Part shown: one piece after another, positions 48,401 to 62,600 of the stretch
How the letters are laid out: each line of letters begins with the position of its first letter
Numbering within the stretch: the stretch's first letter is position 1
From: Scylla paramamosain
Taxonomy: Eukaryota > Arthropoda > Malacostraca > Decapoda > Portunidae
Reading direction: 5' to 3'
Assembly: GCF_035594125.1 (NCBI RefSeq)
Contig: NW_026973748.1
Coordinates: 248,001-312,000, forward strand
DNA: 64,000 nt
Notes under the pieces: model-generated
Told to the model about the DNA's origin: nothing
Database searches by the model: none
Seen by the model: only the letters and a program-made list of their open reading frames with translations
Translations under genes and position numbers: made by a program

Positions 48401-51331
48401 AGAAAGAGAAAAAACCACAAAAGACAGGTTTCTCGTAAAGTCGTTTAATTTCCCCATATAGTTGGCTTTGCATGTACTTCATGGTTTGGTACATAACAGT
48501 CCGAAAAAAAAAGCTAAAATTAACTTTTTCGATAATGTTCTTTTTGCACATAATTTCCCTGAATTTTGCCAGAATTTTGGCATCTCAGTACCTATGAAGA
48601 GGAAGAACAAAAAAAAAAAAGAATCCTATTTTTTAATTATTTCTTTATTTTTTCTCTATAAAGAGGTTTTAGCTTTTTGGTACTTATGGAACTTAAAAAC
48701 ACATAATACACGTTTCTCATAATGTCCTTTCGTTTCCCAGACATAGGGTTCTTTGCATGTATTTAAGCGTTTTTAGAAATAACATGATCAAAAACACTCA
48801 AAATAAATGTTTTTGGTAATGATAATCTGTTTCTCAGTAAAGGGTGTTTTGCATGTGTTTTAGCGTTTTGGTATATAAGGAGTTAAAAAACACTTAAAAG
48901 TTGGTTTTATTCCCATGTAATGTGATTACCCTCCTTTTTAGTGCTTTATTGCCTAACTCTCTCAAAAACCCTCAAAAGATACTTTTCTGGTAATGTCATT
49001 TTTTTTCCCACATAAAGCTAGTTTCGCATGCAATTTGGGGTTCTAATAACTAAGAATATGAAAAACACTCAAAATACACGCATTTAGTAATGTGTTATTC
49101 AGGAGTTTCAGCATTTTGGTATCTAAGAAACTTCTCCATATACACTAGTTTTTGCGTTTTTTGCTTCGTGGTTCTTGTGAAACTATAAAATACTCATTAT
49201 ACACGTTTCTCGTAATGGATGCTTTGCATCCATTTTCACGTTTTTTTTTTTTTGGGTCACAAGTTCAAAAATACTTAAAATATACATTGGTCTGTTTGCA
49301 TCCGTTTTAGCGTTTTTTTACGTAAAACACTGAAAAGACACGTTTTCAGTAATTTTGTTTTATATTCCCATATAGAGTGACTGCCATATTATTTATCGTT
49401 TTGGTGCCTAATATGCTGAAAAACACTCAAAAGACAGTTTGTAAAGTCGTTTAATTTCCACATATAGATGGCTTTGCATGCACTTTAGGGTTTGGTACAT
49501 AACAGTCCGAAAAAAAAGCTAAAATTAACTTTTTCGATAATGTTCTTTTATCCACATAATTTCCCTGAATTTTAACAGAATTTTGGCATCTTGGTACCTC
49601 TGAAGATAAATAACAAAAAAAAAAAATATTTTCTTTTATTTTATTTATTTATTTTTATTTATTGTTTTTTTTTTGTTTATTTCTTCATAAAGAGTGTTAT
49701 TTGTGGGCTTTAGCTTTTTGGTATTTAAGTAACTTAAAAACACTTATAATACATGTTTCTCGTAATGTCCTTTCGTTTCCCAAACATAGGATTCTTTGCC
49801 TGTATTTAAGCGTTTTTATAGGTAACATGATCAAAAACACTCAAGATACATGTTTTTTGTAATGTTTTTGTTTTTCTCCATAAAGGATTTTTTGCATTCG
49901 TTTTACCGTTTTGGTATGTAATGAGCTCAAAAACATTTAACGGCAAGTTCTTGGTAAAAGTTTTTTTATTCACATGTAATGTGATTGCCCTTCTTTTAAG
50001 TACTTTATTGCCTAACACGCTCATAAACACTGAAAAAAAAATTTTCTGGCAATATAATTTTTTCCCCACATAAACCTAGTTTCGCATGCAATTTCGTGTT
50101 TTGGTGACAAAGAATGTGAAAAACACACAAAATACACGCATTTGGTAAGATTGTTCCGTATCTCAATCAAGAGTGTTATTCTTGAGTTTCAGCATTTTGG
50201 TATCTAAGAAACTTTTGCCTTGTGGTTGTTGTGAAACTATAAAACACTCATTATACAGGTTTCTTGTAATGTCCTTTTGTTTCCCAATATAGAGTGCTTT
50301 GCATCCATTTTCGCGTTTTTTGTAGGTAACAGGCTCAAAAACACTCAAAATATACCTTTTTGGCAATGTTATTCTATTTCTTCATATTGGTTTGTTTGCA
50401 TCCGTTTTAGCGTGTTTCTACGTAAAACACTGAAAAGACAAGTGTTAAGTGATTTTGTTTTGGATTCCCATATAGAGTGACTTCCATATTATTTATTGTT
50501 TTGGTGCCTAACATGCTGAAAAACACTCAAAAGACAGGTATCTGGTAAAGTCGTTTAATTTCCTATAGAGGTGGCTTTGCATGCAATTTAGGTTTTGGTA
50601 CATAACTGTCCGAAAAAAAAGCTAAAATGAACTTTTTTTGATAATGTTCTTTTTTCCATATAATTTCCCTGAATTTTACCAGAATTTTGGCATCTCGGTA
50701 CATATGAAGAAGAATAACAAAAAAAAAAAAGGAAATTTTTTTTTTTTTCTCTATAAAGAGTGTTATTTGTGGATTTTAGCTTTTTGGTGCTTAAGGAATT
50801 TAATAATATTCATAATACACGTTTCACGTAATGTCCTTTCGTTTCCCAAACATAGGGTTCTTTCCATGTATTTAAGCGTTTTTATAGGTAACTTAATCAA
50901 AAACACTCAAAATACATGTTTTTGGTAATGTTATTCCGTTTCTTCATAAAGGGTGTTTTGCATGCGTTTTAGTGTGTTGGTATGTTAGGAGCTCAAAAAC
51001 ACTTAAAGGCAAGTTCTTGGTAAAAGTTGGTTTTCTTCCCATGTAATGTGATTGCCTTGCTTTTTAGTGCTTTATTGCCTAACACGCTCAAAAACACTCA
51101 AAAGACATTTTTCTGGAAATGTCTTTTTTTTTCTTTCCACATAAAGCTAGTTTCATATGCAATTTGGGGTTTTTGTAACCAAGAATGTGAAAACACTCAA
51201 AATACACGCATTTGGTAAGGTTGTTCTGTTTCTCAATTAAGAGTGTTATTCATGAGTTTCAGGGTTTTGGTATCTAAGAATCTCAAATACACTTATAATG
51301 CACGTTTCTCGTAATGTCCCTTTTTTTCCTC

Positions 51332-51360
51332 ATTTAGGGTGCTTTGCATGCACCCTAAAT
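51332..51360. repeat. 11-bp inverted repeat at the satellite/CR1 junction, copy 2
   Basis: Identical to 13,563-13,591: arms 51,332-51,342 and 51,350-51,360 with the same tttgcat loop. The hairpin therefore pre-dates the duplication of block D. Confidence 0.8.
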
Positions 51361-52114
51361 TTACTAACAACACTACTAATTCCACTATCCAAGTCATTGA
51401 CATATATTACAAACAACATCGGCCCTAATACTAATAATCCCTTTGTCACCCCACTAATTACTTGACCCCACTCGGATTTAGAGCCGTTTATTACAACACT
51501 CTGTCGCCTGCCGCTTGGCCATGACGTTATCCAGATTACTTATAACCTTTTTCCAGTTCTTAAATACTGTGGAATATATTTCATCTGGTCCTGGTGACTT
51601 GAACTTTTCAGCTTATCTATCTCCTGTTCCACTATCTCTTTAGTTATGGTAATATCTGTCAGCTTCTCATTTTCTTCTACTCTGAATATCTTGTCACTAT
51701 TCGGCAAATCCTGCATGTTTTCCTGGGCAAAGACAGTTAAAAAATACTCGTTCACAATTTTACTAATCTCCTCCCAACAACTAAGCAGGTCCCATTCTGC
51801 TGTCTTTAAGGAACTATTGTTTCTCTATTCTTCGTCTTATATGCCTGATAAAATCCCTTGGGGTCCATCTTCGCTTGGCTGGCTACCTTTAATTCATAAC
51901 TATTTTAAGCTTTCCTTGTTAAACTCCTGACTTTTCTAATTCATTAATTCATTTCAAATTCCTTAAAACCACTTCCCCTGTCTTTAATCTCATATATACT
52001 TCTCTTTCGCCCTATGTAATGTTTTAACCTCTGTCATCCATTTATGATCATTTTTCTGCGATCTTATTCTTGTGTAAGGGATATTCCCTAACTGTCCTGA
52101 ATGTAATTTATCAA
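51361..52114 (-). mobile_element. Degenerate CR1-like LINE fragment, copy 2
   Basis: Same relic as 13,592-14,345, sharing its ends, frameshifts, stops and internal deletion. Reading both by eye I find two substitutions: position 51,590 (C here, T at 13,821) and a G/C difference in catgac(g/c)ttatcc near 51,527. At 51,589-51,591 this copy encodes the glycine expected in KSPGPD, while copy 1 has glutamate, so this copy keeps the older state there. A perfect 6-bp inverted repeat (cgaaat/atttcg) follows at 52,115-52,130, as at 14,346-14,361. Confidence 0.8.
51540..51755 (-). pseudogene. Longest open piece of the CR1-like reverse transcriptase relic, copy 2
   Basis: Counterpart of 13,771-13,986 with one amino-acid difference (SSSHQD here, SSSHQN in copy 1), located in the out-of-frame tail. 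Pre-RT and fingers region only; no catalytic aspartates. The + strand frame at 51,646-51,930 is its shadow. Confidence 0.75.
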
Positions 52115-52130
52115 CGAAATATTTATTTCG

Positions 52131-53597
52131 CTTCTCTATAAAGGGTGTTTTGCTTGAGTTTTAGCGTTTCTGTACATAAGAACCTTTAAAACACGTTTTT
52201 AGTAATGTTATTTTGTATTCCTTTATGGAGCGCTTTCCATGCTTTTCAGCGTTTTGGTGTCTAACACGTTGAAAAACACTCAAAAGACACGTTGATGAAA
52301 ATGTCGTTTCGTTTCCCGATAAAGGGGGCTTCCAATGCATTTTGTCTTTTGGTACTTAATATGAAAAAAAAAGTTTAAGTAAAAGTTTTCGGTTGAGTTA
52401 TTTTTCCATATAAAGTTCTAATCATGTGTTTTTGAGTCTGGGTACCTAAAAAGCTCAAAATCTCTCATAATACACTTTTCTCGTAATGTCCTTTCTTTTC
52501 TCCATGAAGGATGCTTTGCGTGTAATTTGGCACTTTTATACTTAACAAGCACAAAAACAATCAAAATACAAGTTTTTGATAATGCTAATTTGTTTCTCCG
52601 TAAAAGTTATTTTGCATGCTTTTCTGCGATTTCGGATGTAAGAAGGTGAAAAACACTCTAAAGATACTTTCTTGGTAATGTTATTTTATATTGCCAAATA
52701 GGGTGCTTTCAATGCTTTTTAGCATTTTGATTCCTAACATTCAAGTAAACACTCAAAAGACACGTTTCCTGTAATATAGTTTTGCTTCTTCATATAGGGA
52801 TCTACATGCATTATGATGTTTTGCTACATAATGTGAAAAACGCTCAAAATAAAGATTTTAGGTAATGTTGTTCTTTTTCTCTATATAGGGTGCTATTCAT
52901 CCTTTTTAGCGTTTAGGTACTTAGGAAGCTTACTTAGGAAGCTCAGAAACACAAATAAAACTTGTTTCTCCAAACGTCTTTCCATTTCCCCATAAAGATT
53001 GCTTTGTATGTATTTTGACGTTTTGGTACATAAAAAGGAAAAAAAAAAAACACAAAAACACGTTTTTGGTGATGTTCTGTTTCTCTATTAAGAGATATAT
53101 AATATATTTAATTTTCATTCAGGCGGTTTAGTGTTTGGTACCTAAGAGACTCAAAACTCTGATAATACACGTTTCTCGTAATGTCCTATCGTTTCTTCAT
53201 ACAGGGTGCTTTAAATGCATTTTTAAGATGATGTACGTAACAGACTCAAAAAGACTCAAAATACACGTTTTTGGTAAGATTTTTTTGTTTGGTAAGATTA
53301 TTCGTGTTTGTTGCACGCGTTTTAGCGTTTTGGAACGTAAAAAGTTTAAAACACTTAAAAGACATGCTTATTATTTTGCATTTCTATATAAGGTGCTTTC
53401 CATGGTATTTAGCGTTTTCGTGCCTAACACGCGGAAAAACACATAAAAACACATTTCTTACATTGTTGTTTAATTTTCTCGTATAGCGATTAAGCATTAT
53501 GGTGTTTTGCTACCTGACAATGTGAAAAACATTCAAATTACACGATTTTGGTAATGTTTTTTTTCTTTCTCCATTTTTGCGTTTTGGTACCTGAGAA
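52131..53597 (+). repeat. Divergent monomer block without HOR order, copy 2
   Basis: Duplicate of 14,362-15,831 with scattered changes (for example caatatgaaa in copy 1 near 14,592 shortened to atatgaaa here). Again lacks the A/T tract and ends where ordinary m4 returns near 53,598. Confidence 0.7.
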
Positions 53598-56481
53598 CCA
53601 CTTTTCTGGTAATATTTTTTTTTTCACACATAAAGCTAGTTTCGCATGCAATTTGGTGTTTTGGTAAGTAAGAATGTTAAAAAGATTCAAAATACATCCA
53701 TTTGGTAAAGTTGTTCTGTTTCTCAATTGAGTGTTATTCATGAATTTCAGCATTTTGGTATAAAAGAAACATCTCCATATACACGAGTTTTTGCGTGTTT
53801 TGCCTTGTGGTTCTTGTGAAACTATAAAACACTCATTTTACACGTTTCTCGTAATGTCCTTTTCTTTCCCCAATATAGAGTGCTTTGCAACTATTTTCGC
53901 GTTTTCTGTAGGTAACAAGCTCAAAAACACTCAAAATATAACTTTTTAGTAATATTATTCTATTTCTTCATATTGGTTGGTTTACATCCGTTTTAATGTT
54001 TTTCTAAGTAAAACACTAAAAAGACACGTTTTCAGTAATTTTGTTTTGGATTCCCGTATAGAGTGACTTCCATATTATTTATCGTTTTGGTGCCTAACTT
54101 GCTGAAAAACACTGAAAAGACAGGTATCTGGTAAAGTCGTTTAATTTCCTCATATAGGTGGCTTTGCATACACTTTAGAGTTTGGTACATAACAGTCCGA
54201 AAAAAAAAGAAGCTAAAATTAACTTTTTTCATAATATTATTTTTTTCAAATAATTTCCCTGAATTTTGCCAGAATTTTGGCATCTCGGTACCTATGAAAA
54301 TAAATAACAAAAACAAATATCCTAGTTTTTATTTATTTATTATTTTCTATATAAAGAGCATTATTTGTGGGTTTTAACTCTTTTCGTACTTATGGAACTT
54401 AAAAACACTCATAATACACTTTTCTCGTAATGTCCTTTCGTTTCCCAAACATAGATTTCTTTGCAAGTATTTAAGCGTTTTTATACGTAACAGATCAAAA
54501 ACACTGAAAATTAATGTTTTTCGTAATGTTATTTTGTTTCTCCATAAAGGGTGTTTTGCATGCATTTTAGTGTTTTGGTATGTAAGGAGCTGAAAAACAC
54601 TTAAAGACAAGTTCTTGGTAAATGTTGGTTTTATTCCCATGTAATGTCATTGCCCTGCTTTTTTTTGCTTTATTGCCTAACACGCTCAAAAACAGTCAAA
54701 AAACACTTTTTTTTCTGGTAATGTCATGTATTTCCCACATAAAGCTAGTTTCGCATGTAATAACGGGTTTTAGTAACTAAGAAAATATGAAAAAAACTCA
54801 AAATACACGCATTTGGTAAGGTTGTTCTGTTTCTCAATTAAGAGTGTTATTCATGAATTTCAGCGTTTTGTTATCTAAGAAACATCTCCATATACACGAG
54901 TTTTTGCTTGTTTTTTCCTTGTGGTTCTTGTGAAACTATAAAACATTATAAACGTTTCTCGTAATGTCCATTTGTTTCCCAATATAGAGAGATTTGCATC
55001 CATTTTCGCTCAAAAACAAAAAATAATACCTTTTTTTGGTAATATTAATCTATTTCATGATATTGGTTGATTTGCATTCGTTTTAGCGTTTTTCTACGTA
55101 AAACACTGAAAAGACACGTTTTCAGTAATTTTGCTTTGGATTTCCATACAGAGTGACTTCCATATTATTTATTGTTTTGGTGCCTAACATACTGAAAAAC
55201 AGGCAAAAGACAGGTTTCATGTAAAGTCGTTTAATTTCCCCATATAGGTGGCTCTACATGCAGTTTAGGGTTTGGTACATAACAGTCTGAAAAAAAATGT
55301 TAAAATTAACTTTTTTTATTTTTTTTTCACATAAATTCCCTGAATTTTGCCAGAATTTTGGCATCTCGGTACCTATGAAGATTAATATAAAAAAAAAATG
55401 CTATTTTTTCATTTATTTATTTATTTTTGGTACTTAAGGAACGTATAAACACTCATAATACTCGTTTCTCGTAATGTCCTTTTGTTTCCTAAAGATAAGG
55501 TTCTTTGCATGTATTTAAGCGTTTTTATAGGTAACATGATCAAAAACACTCAAAATATACCTTTTTCGTAATGTTATTCTATTTCTTCATATTGGTTGGT
55601 TTCCATCCGTTTTAGCGTTTTTTTACGTAAAACACAGAAAAGACACGTTTTCAGCAATTTTGTTTTGGATTCCCATATAGAGTGACTTCCATGTTATTTA
55701 TCGTTTTGGTGCCTAACATGCTGAAAAAAACACTGAAAAGACATGTTTCTTGTAAAGTCGTTTAATTTCCCCATATAGGTAGCTTTGCATACACTTTAAG
55801 GTTTGGTACATAACAGTCCGAAAAAAAGCTAAAATTAACCTTTTACATAATATTCTTTTTTCACGTAATTTTCCTGAATTTTGCCAGAATTTTGGCATCT
55901 TGGTACCTATGAAGATCAATAAAAAAATGCTATTTTTTTATTCTTTTTTATTTTTTTCTCTATAAAGAGTGTTATTTGTCGGTTTTAGCTTTTTGGTACT
56001 TAAGGAACTTCTAAACACTCATAATACACATTCCTCGCAATATCCTTTCATTCCCAAACATAGGGTTCTTTCCATGTATTTAGGCGTTTTTATTGGTAAC
56101 AAGCCCAAAAACACTCAAAATACATGTTTTTGATAATGTTATTCTGTTTTTCCATAAAGGGTGTTTTGCATGGGTTTTAGCGTTTTGGTATGTAAGGAGC
56201 TCAAAAAAACTTAAAGGCAAGTTCTTGGTAAAAGTTGGTTATATTCCCATGTAACGTGATTGCCCTGCTTTTTAGTGCTTTATTACCTAACACGCTGAAA
56301 ATCACTAAAAAGACACTTTTCTAGTATTTTTTTTTCCACAGTTCCGCATGTAATTTGGGGTTGGACCACTAAGAATGTGAAAAAAAAAAACACTCAAAAT
56401 ACACTCATTTCCTAAGATTGTTCTGTTTCTCAATTAAGAGTATTATTCATGAGTTTCAGCATTTTGGTATCTAAGAATATA

Positions 56482-56677
56482 CAAAAAAGTTGAGTGTTTT
56501 TAAGCTTGTTACCTACAAAAAAAACGTGAAAATGAATGCAAAGCAGTCTGTATTTGGAAAAAAAAAAAAAGGATATTACAAGAAAATTGTATAATGAAAG
56601 TTTTAATACTTTTCAAGAACCATAAGGCAAAAAACTCAAAAACTCGTATATAAGCTTAAAAACACTAAACTTTTTTG
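56482..56677 (-). repeat. Snap-back inversion, copy 2
   Basis: Duplicate of 18,711-18,906. The arms have one more change here (aacactaaacttttttgtaa on the right side). Upstream this copy keeps about 13 bases (tattattcatga) that copy 1 lacks just before ttcagcattttgg. Confidence 0.72.
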
Positions 56678-59600
56678 TAATGTTATTCTATTTCTTCATA
56701 TTGGTTGGTTTCCATCCGTTTTAGGGTTCTACGCTAAAACTGAAAAGACACGTTTTCAGTAATATTGTTGAAATTGCTGAAAACAAAGATACGTTTCTTG
56801 TAAAGTCGTGTAATTTCCCCATATAGGTTGCTTTGCATGCACTTCCGTGTTTCGTACATAACTCCGGAAAAAAGCTAAAATTATTATTTTTTTCACATAA
56901 TTTCCCTGAATTTTCTCAGAATTTTGGCATCTTGGTACCTATGAAGATGAATAACAAAAAAAAAATCTATTTTTTTAAATTATTTTTTTTCTCTATAAAG
57001 AGTGTTATTTGTGGGTTTTAGATTTTTGGTACTTAAGGAACTTAAACATACTCATAATACACGTTTTTCGTAATGTCCTTTCGTTTCACAAATATAGCGT
57101 TCTGTGCATGTATTTAAGCGATTTTATAGGTAACATGATCAAAAACACTCAAAATACATGTTTTTGGTAATGTTATTCTGTTTCTCCATAAAGGTTGTTT
57201 TGCATGTGTTTAGCGGTTTGGTATGTAAGGAGTTAAAAAACACTTAAAGGCAAGTTCTTCGTAAAATTTGGTTTTATTCCAATGTAATGTGATTGTTCTG
57301 CTTTTTAGTGTTTTGTTGCATATAACGCTCAAAAACACTCAAAAGACACTTTTCTGGTAATGTCATTTTTTTCCCACATAAAGCTAGTTTCGCATGTAAT
57401 TTGGGATTTGGGAAAAACACTCAAAATACACACATTTGGTAAGGTAGTTCTGTTTTTCAATTAAAAGTGTTATTCTTGAGTTTTAGCGTTTTGGTATGTA
57501 AGAAACTTCTTTATATACACGAATTTTTTGCGTTTTTTGCCTTGTGGTTCTTGTGAAACTATAAAACACTCATTATACACGTTTCTCGTAACGTCTTTTG
57601 CTTCCCTATATAGAGTGCTTACTATCCATTTGCGCGTTTTTTGTAGGTAAAAAGCTCAAAAACACTTTTTGGTAATGTTATTCTATTTCTTCATATTTGT
57701 TGGTTTGCATCCGTTTTAGCGTTTTTTTCTACGTAAAACACTGAAAAGACATATTTTCAGTAATTTTGTTTTGGATTCACATATTGACTGACTTCCATAT
57801 TATTTATCATTTTAGTGCCTAACATGCTGAAAAACACTGAAAATACAGGTTTCTGGTTTAACTTCCTTATATAGGTGTCATGCACTTTAGAGTTTGATAC
57901 ATAAAAATCCGAAAAAGAGCTATAATTAACTTTTTTGATAATGTTCTTTTTCCCATATAAATTCCCTGAATTTTGGCAGAATTTTGGCATCTTGATACCT
58001 ATGAAAATCAATATAAAAAAAACTATTTTTTAATTTATTTATTTATTTATTTTTCTCTATAAAGAGTGTTATTTGTGGGTTTTAACGTTTTAGTACTTAA
58101 GGAACTTAAAAACGGTCTTAATACACGTTTCTCGTAATGTCCTTTCGTTCCCAAACATAGGGTTATTTGCATGTATTTAAGCGTTTTTATAGGTAACATG
58201 ATCAAAACACTTAAAACACATGTTTTTAGTAATGTTATTCTGTTTCTCCATAAAGGAGTTTTTTGCATGCATTTTAGTGTTTTGGTTTCTAAGGAGGTTA
58301 AAAACACTTCAAGGCAATTTCTTGGTAAAAGTTGGTTTTATTCCCATGTAATGTAATTGTCCTGTTTATTTTATTTTATTTTTTTTTTTGTGATTTATTG
58401 CCTAACACGCTCAAAAACACTCAAAAGACACTTCTGGTAATGTCATTTTTTTTCCAACATAGTTTCGCGTGCTATTTCGAGTTTTGCTAACTAAGAATCT
58501 GAAAAACACTCAAAATACACGCATATGGTAAGGTTGTTCTGTTTCTCAATTAATATTATTATTCATGAGTTTCAGCATTTTGGTATCTAAGAAACTTCTT
58601 TATATACACGAGTTTTTGCGTTTTTTGCGTTTTGGTTCTTGTGAACCACAAGTTCTTTTGCTCAAAAATAATAAGACACTCATTACACACGTTTCTTGTA
58701 ATATCCTATTGTTTCCCAATAGGGAGTGCTTTGCATCCATTTTCGCGTTTTTTGTAGGTAACAAGCTCAAAAACACTCAAAATGTACCTTTTTGGTAATG
58801 TTATTTTATTTCTTCTTATTGGCTGGTTTGCATCCGTTTTAGCGTTTTTCTGCGTAAAACACCGAAAAGACACGTTTTCAGTAATTTTGTTTTACATTCC
58901 CATATAGAGTGACTTGCATATTATTTAGCATTATGGTGCCAAACAAGCTGAAAAACACTCATAAGACAGTTTTCTGGCAAAAACGTTTGATTTCCCCATA
59001 TAAGTGGCTTTGCATGCACTTTAGGGTTTGGTACATAACAGTACGAAAAAAAAGCCTAAATTAACTTTTTTGATAATTGACTCATAATTTCCTGAATTTT
59101 GCCCAAATTTTGGCATCTAAGTACCTGTGAAGATGAAAAAAGAAAGGAAAAAATATCGTATTGATTTATTTTTATTTTTTTCTGAATAAAGAGTGTTATT
59201 TGTGGCTTTTAGCTTTTTGGTAAATAGTGATCTTAAAAACACTCATAATACACGTTTCTCGTAATGTCCTTTCGTTTCCCAAAAATAGGGTTCATTGCAT
59301 GTATTTAAGCGTTTTTATTGGTAACATGATCAAAAACACTCAAAATATATGTTTTTGGTAATGCTATTCTCTTTCTCCATAAAGTGTGTTTTGCATGCGT
59401 TTTAGTGTTTTGGTATATAAGGAGCTCAAAACACTTAAAGGCAAGTTCTTGGTAAAAAATGATTCTAGCCATGTAAAGTGATTCCCATGCTTTTTAGTGC
59501 TTTATTGCCTATCACGCTCAAAAACACTCAAAAGACACTTTTCAGGTAATGTCATTTTTTTTCCCACATAAAGCTGGTTTCGCATGCAATTTGGGATTTT

Positions 59601-62600
59601 GGTAACTAAGAATGTGAAAAGCACTCAAAATACACGCATTTAGTAAAGTTGTTCTGTTTCTCAATTAAGAGTGTTATACATGAGTTTCAGCATTTTGGTA
59701 TCTAGGAAACTTCTCCATATACACGAGTTTTTGCGTTTTTTGCCTTGTTGTTCTTTTGAACTATAATACACTCATTATACACTTTTCTCGCAATGTCAAT
59801 TTGTTTCCCAAAATAGAGTCCTTTTTATCAATTTTAGCGTTTTTTTTGTAGGTAGCAAGCTCAAAAACAGTCAAAATATACCTTTTTAGTTGTTTTTTTC
59901 TATTTCTTGATATTGGTTGGTTTGCATCCATTTTAACGTTTTTCTACGTAAAACACTGGGAAGACACGTTTTCAGTAATTTTGTTTTGGATTCTCATATA
60001 AAGTGAGTTCCTTATTATTTATCATTTTGGTGCCTAACATACTGAAAAACACTCAAAAGACAGATTTCTGGTAAGGTCGTTTAATTTCCTCATATAAAAG
60101 GCTTTGCATGTACTTTAGGGTTTGGTATATAACAGTCCGAAAAAAAAGCAAAAAAAAAAACTTTTTTTATAATTTTCTTTTATCATATAATAGCCCGGAA
60201 TTTTCCCAGAATTTTGGCATCTCGGTACTTATGAAGATGAATAACATAAAAAGAAAAATCCTATTTTTTTATTTTTTATTTATTTATTTTTTGTAAATAA
60301 AGAGTGTTATTTGTGGGTTTTAGCTTTTCGGTACTTAAGGAACTAAAAAATACTCATAATACATATTTCTCGTAATGTCCTTTCGTTTCCCAAACATAAG
60401 GTTTTTTGCATGTATTTAAGCGTTTTTATAGATAACATGATCAAAAACACTCAAAATTCATATTTTTCGTAATGTTATTCTGTTTCTCCATAAAGTTTGT
60501 TTTGCATGCGTTTTAGCGGTTTGGTATATAAGGAGCTCAAAAACACTTAAAGGCAAGTTTTTGGTATAAATTGGTGTTATTGCAATGTAATATGATTACC
60601 CTGCTTTTTAGTGCTTTATTGCCTACCACGCTCAAAAACACTTAAAAGACACTTTTCTGGTAATGTCTTTTTTTTCTCACATAAAGGTTATTTCGCATGC
60701 AATTTGGGGTTTTGGTAAGTAAGAATGTGAAAAGCACTCAAAATACACGCATTTAGTAAGGTTGTTCTGTTTCTCAATGAAAAAAGTTTCAGCATTTTGG
60801 TATCTAGGAAGCTTCTCCATATACACGAGTTTTTGTGTTTTTTGCCTTTTGGTTCTTTTGAACTATAAAAAAACTCATTATACACTTTTGCAAAGTCCTT
60901 TTGTTTTCTAATATAGAGTGCTTTGCATCATTTTTCGCGATTTTTGTAGGTAACAAGCTCAAAAACATTCAAAATATACCGTTTTGGTAATGTTTTTTCT
61001 ATTTCTTGATATTGGTTGGTTTGCATCCGTTTTAGCGTTTTCCTACGTAAAACACAGAAAAAACACGTTTTCAGCAATTTGGTTTTTGGATTCACATATA
61101 GAGTGAGTTCCTTATTATTTATCGTTTTGGTGCTATTTATCGTTTTTATGCTGAAAAACACTCAAAAAACAGATTTCTGTTAAGGTCGTTTAATTTCCTC
61201 TTTGGATGCATTATAGGGTTTGGTACATAACAGTCCGAAAAAAAAAACTAAAATTTACGTTTGTGATAATTTTCTTTTATCATATAATAGCCCTGACTTT
61301 TCCCAGAATTTTGGCATCTCGGTACCTATGAACATGAATAACAAGAAAAAAAATCCTATTTTTTTATTTTCTTACTTTTTTTCTAAATAAAGTGTTATTT
61401 GTGGGTTTTAGCTTTTTGGTACTTAAAGAACTTAAAAACACCTATAATACAGATTTCTCGTAGTGTCCTTTCGTTTCGCAAACATAAGGTTCTTTGCATG
61501 TATTTAAGCGTTTTTATAGATAACATGATCAAAAACACTCAAAATATATGTTTTTGGTAATTTTATTCTGTTTCTCCATAAAAAGTGTTTTGCATGCGTT
61601 TTAGCGTTTTGGTGTGTAATGAGCTCAAAAAAACTTAGAGGCAAGATCTTGGTAAAAGTTGTTTTTGTTCCCATGAAATGTGATTGGCCTGATTTTTAGT
61701 GCTTTATTGCCTAACACGCTCAAAAACACTCAAAAGACACTTTTCTCGTAATATTATTAGTTTTCCCACATAAAGCTAGTTTTGCATGGGTTTTGGGGTT
61801 TTGGTAACTAAGAATGTGAAAAAAAAATCAAAACACAGACGTTTAGTCTATTTCTTAATTAAAAGTGTTATTCATGAGTTTCAGCATTTTGGTATGTAAG
61901 AAACTTTTCTAATACACACATTTCATAAGGTATTTCTGTTTCAAAATTAAAAGTGTTATTCATGAGTTTCAGCTTTTTGGTATGTAAGAAACTTCTTTAT
62001 GTACACGAGTTTTTTGCGTTTTTTGCCTTGTGGTTCTTGTCAAACTATAAAACACTCATGCACTTTTCTCGTAATGTCCTTTTCTTTGCCAATATAAAGT
62101 GCTTTCCATCCATTTTTGCATTTTTTGTAGGTAACAAGCTCATAAACACATCAAAATATATTTTTTTGGTAATGTTATTCTGTTTCTTCATATTGGTTGG
62201 TTTACATCCGTTTTAGAGTTTTTTTTACGTAAATCACTGAAAAGACACGTTTTCAGTAATATTGTTGAAATTGCTGAAAAACACTGGAAAGACAGGTTTC
62301 TGGTAAAGTCGTGTAATTTCCCCATATAGGTGGATTTACATACACTTCAAGGTTTGTACATAACTCCGGATAAAAAAAAAAAAAATTATAATTATTTTTT
62401 TTTATAAAATTTCTATGAATTTTGCCAGAATTTTGGCATCTCGGTACCTATGAAGATGAATAACAAAAAAAAAAGTTTTTTTCTCTATATAAAGAATGTT
62501 ATCTGTGGGTTTTAGCTTTTTTGGTACTTAAGGAACTTAAAAACACTCATAATACACGATTTTCGTAATGTCCTTTTGTTTTACAAACATAGGGTTCTTT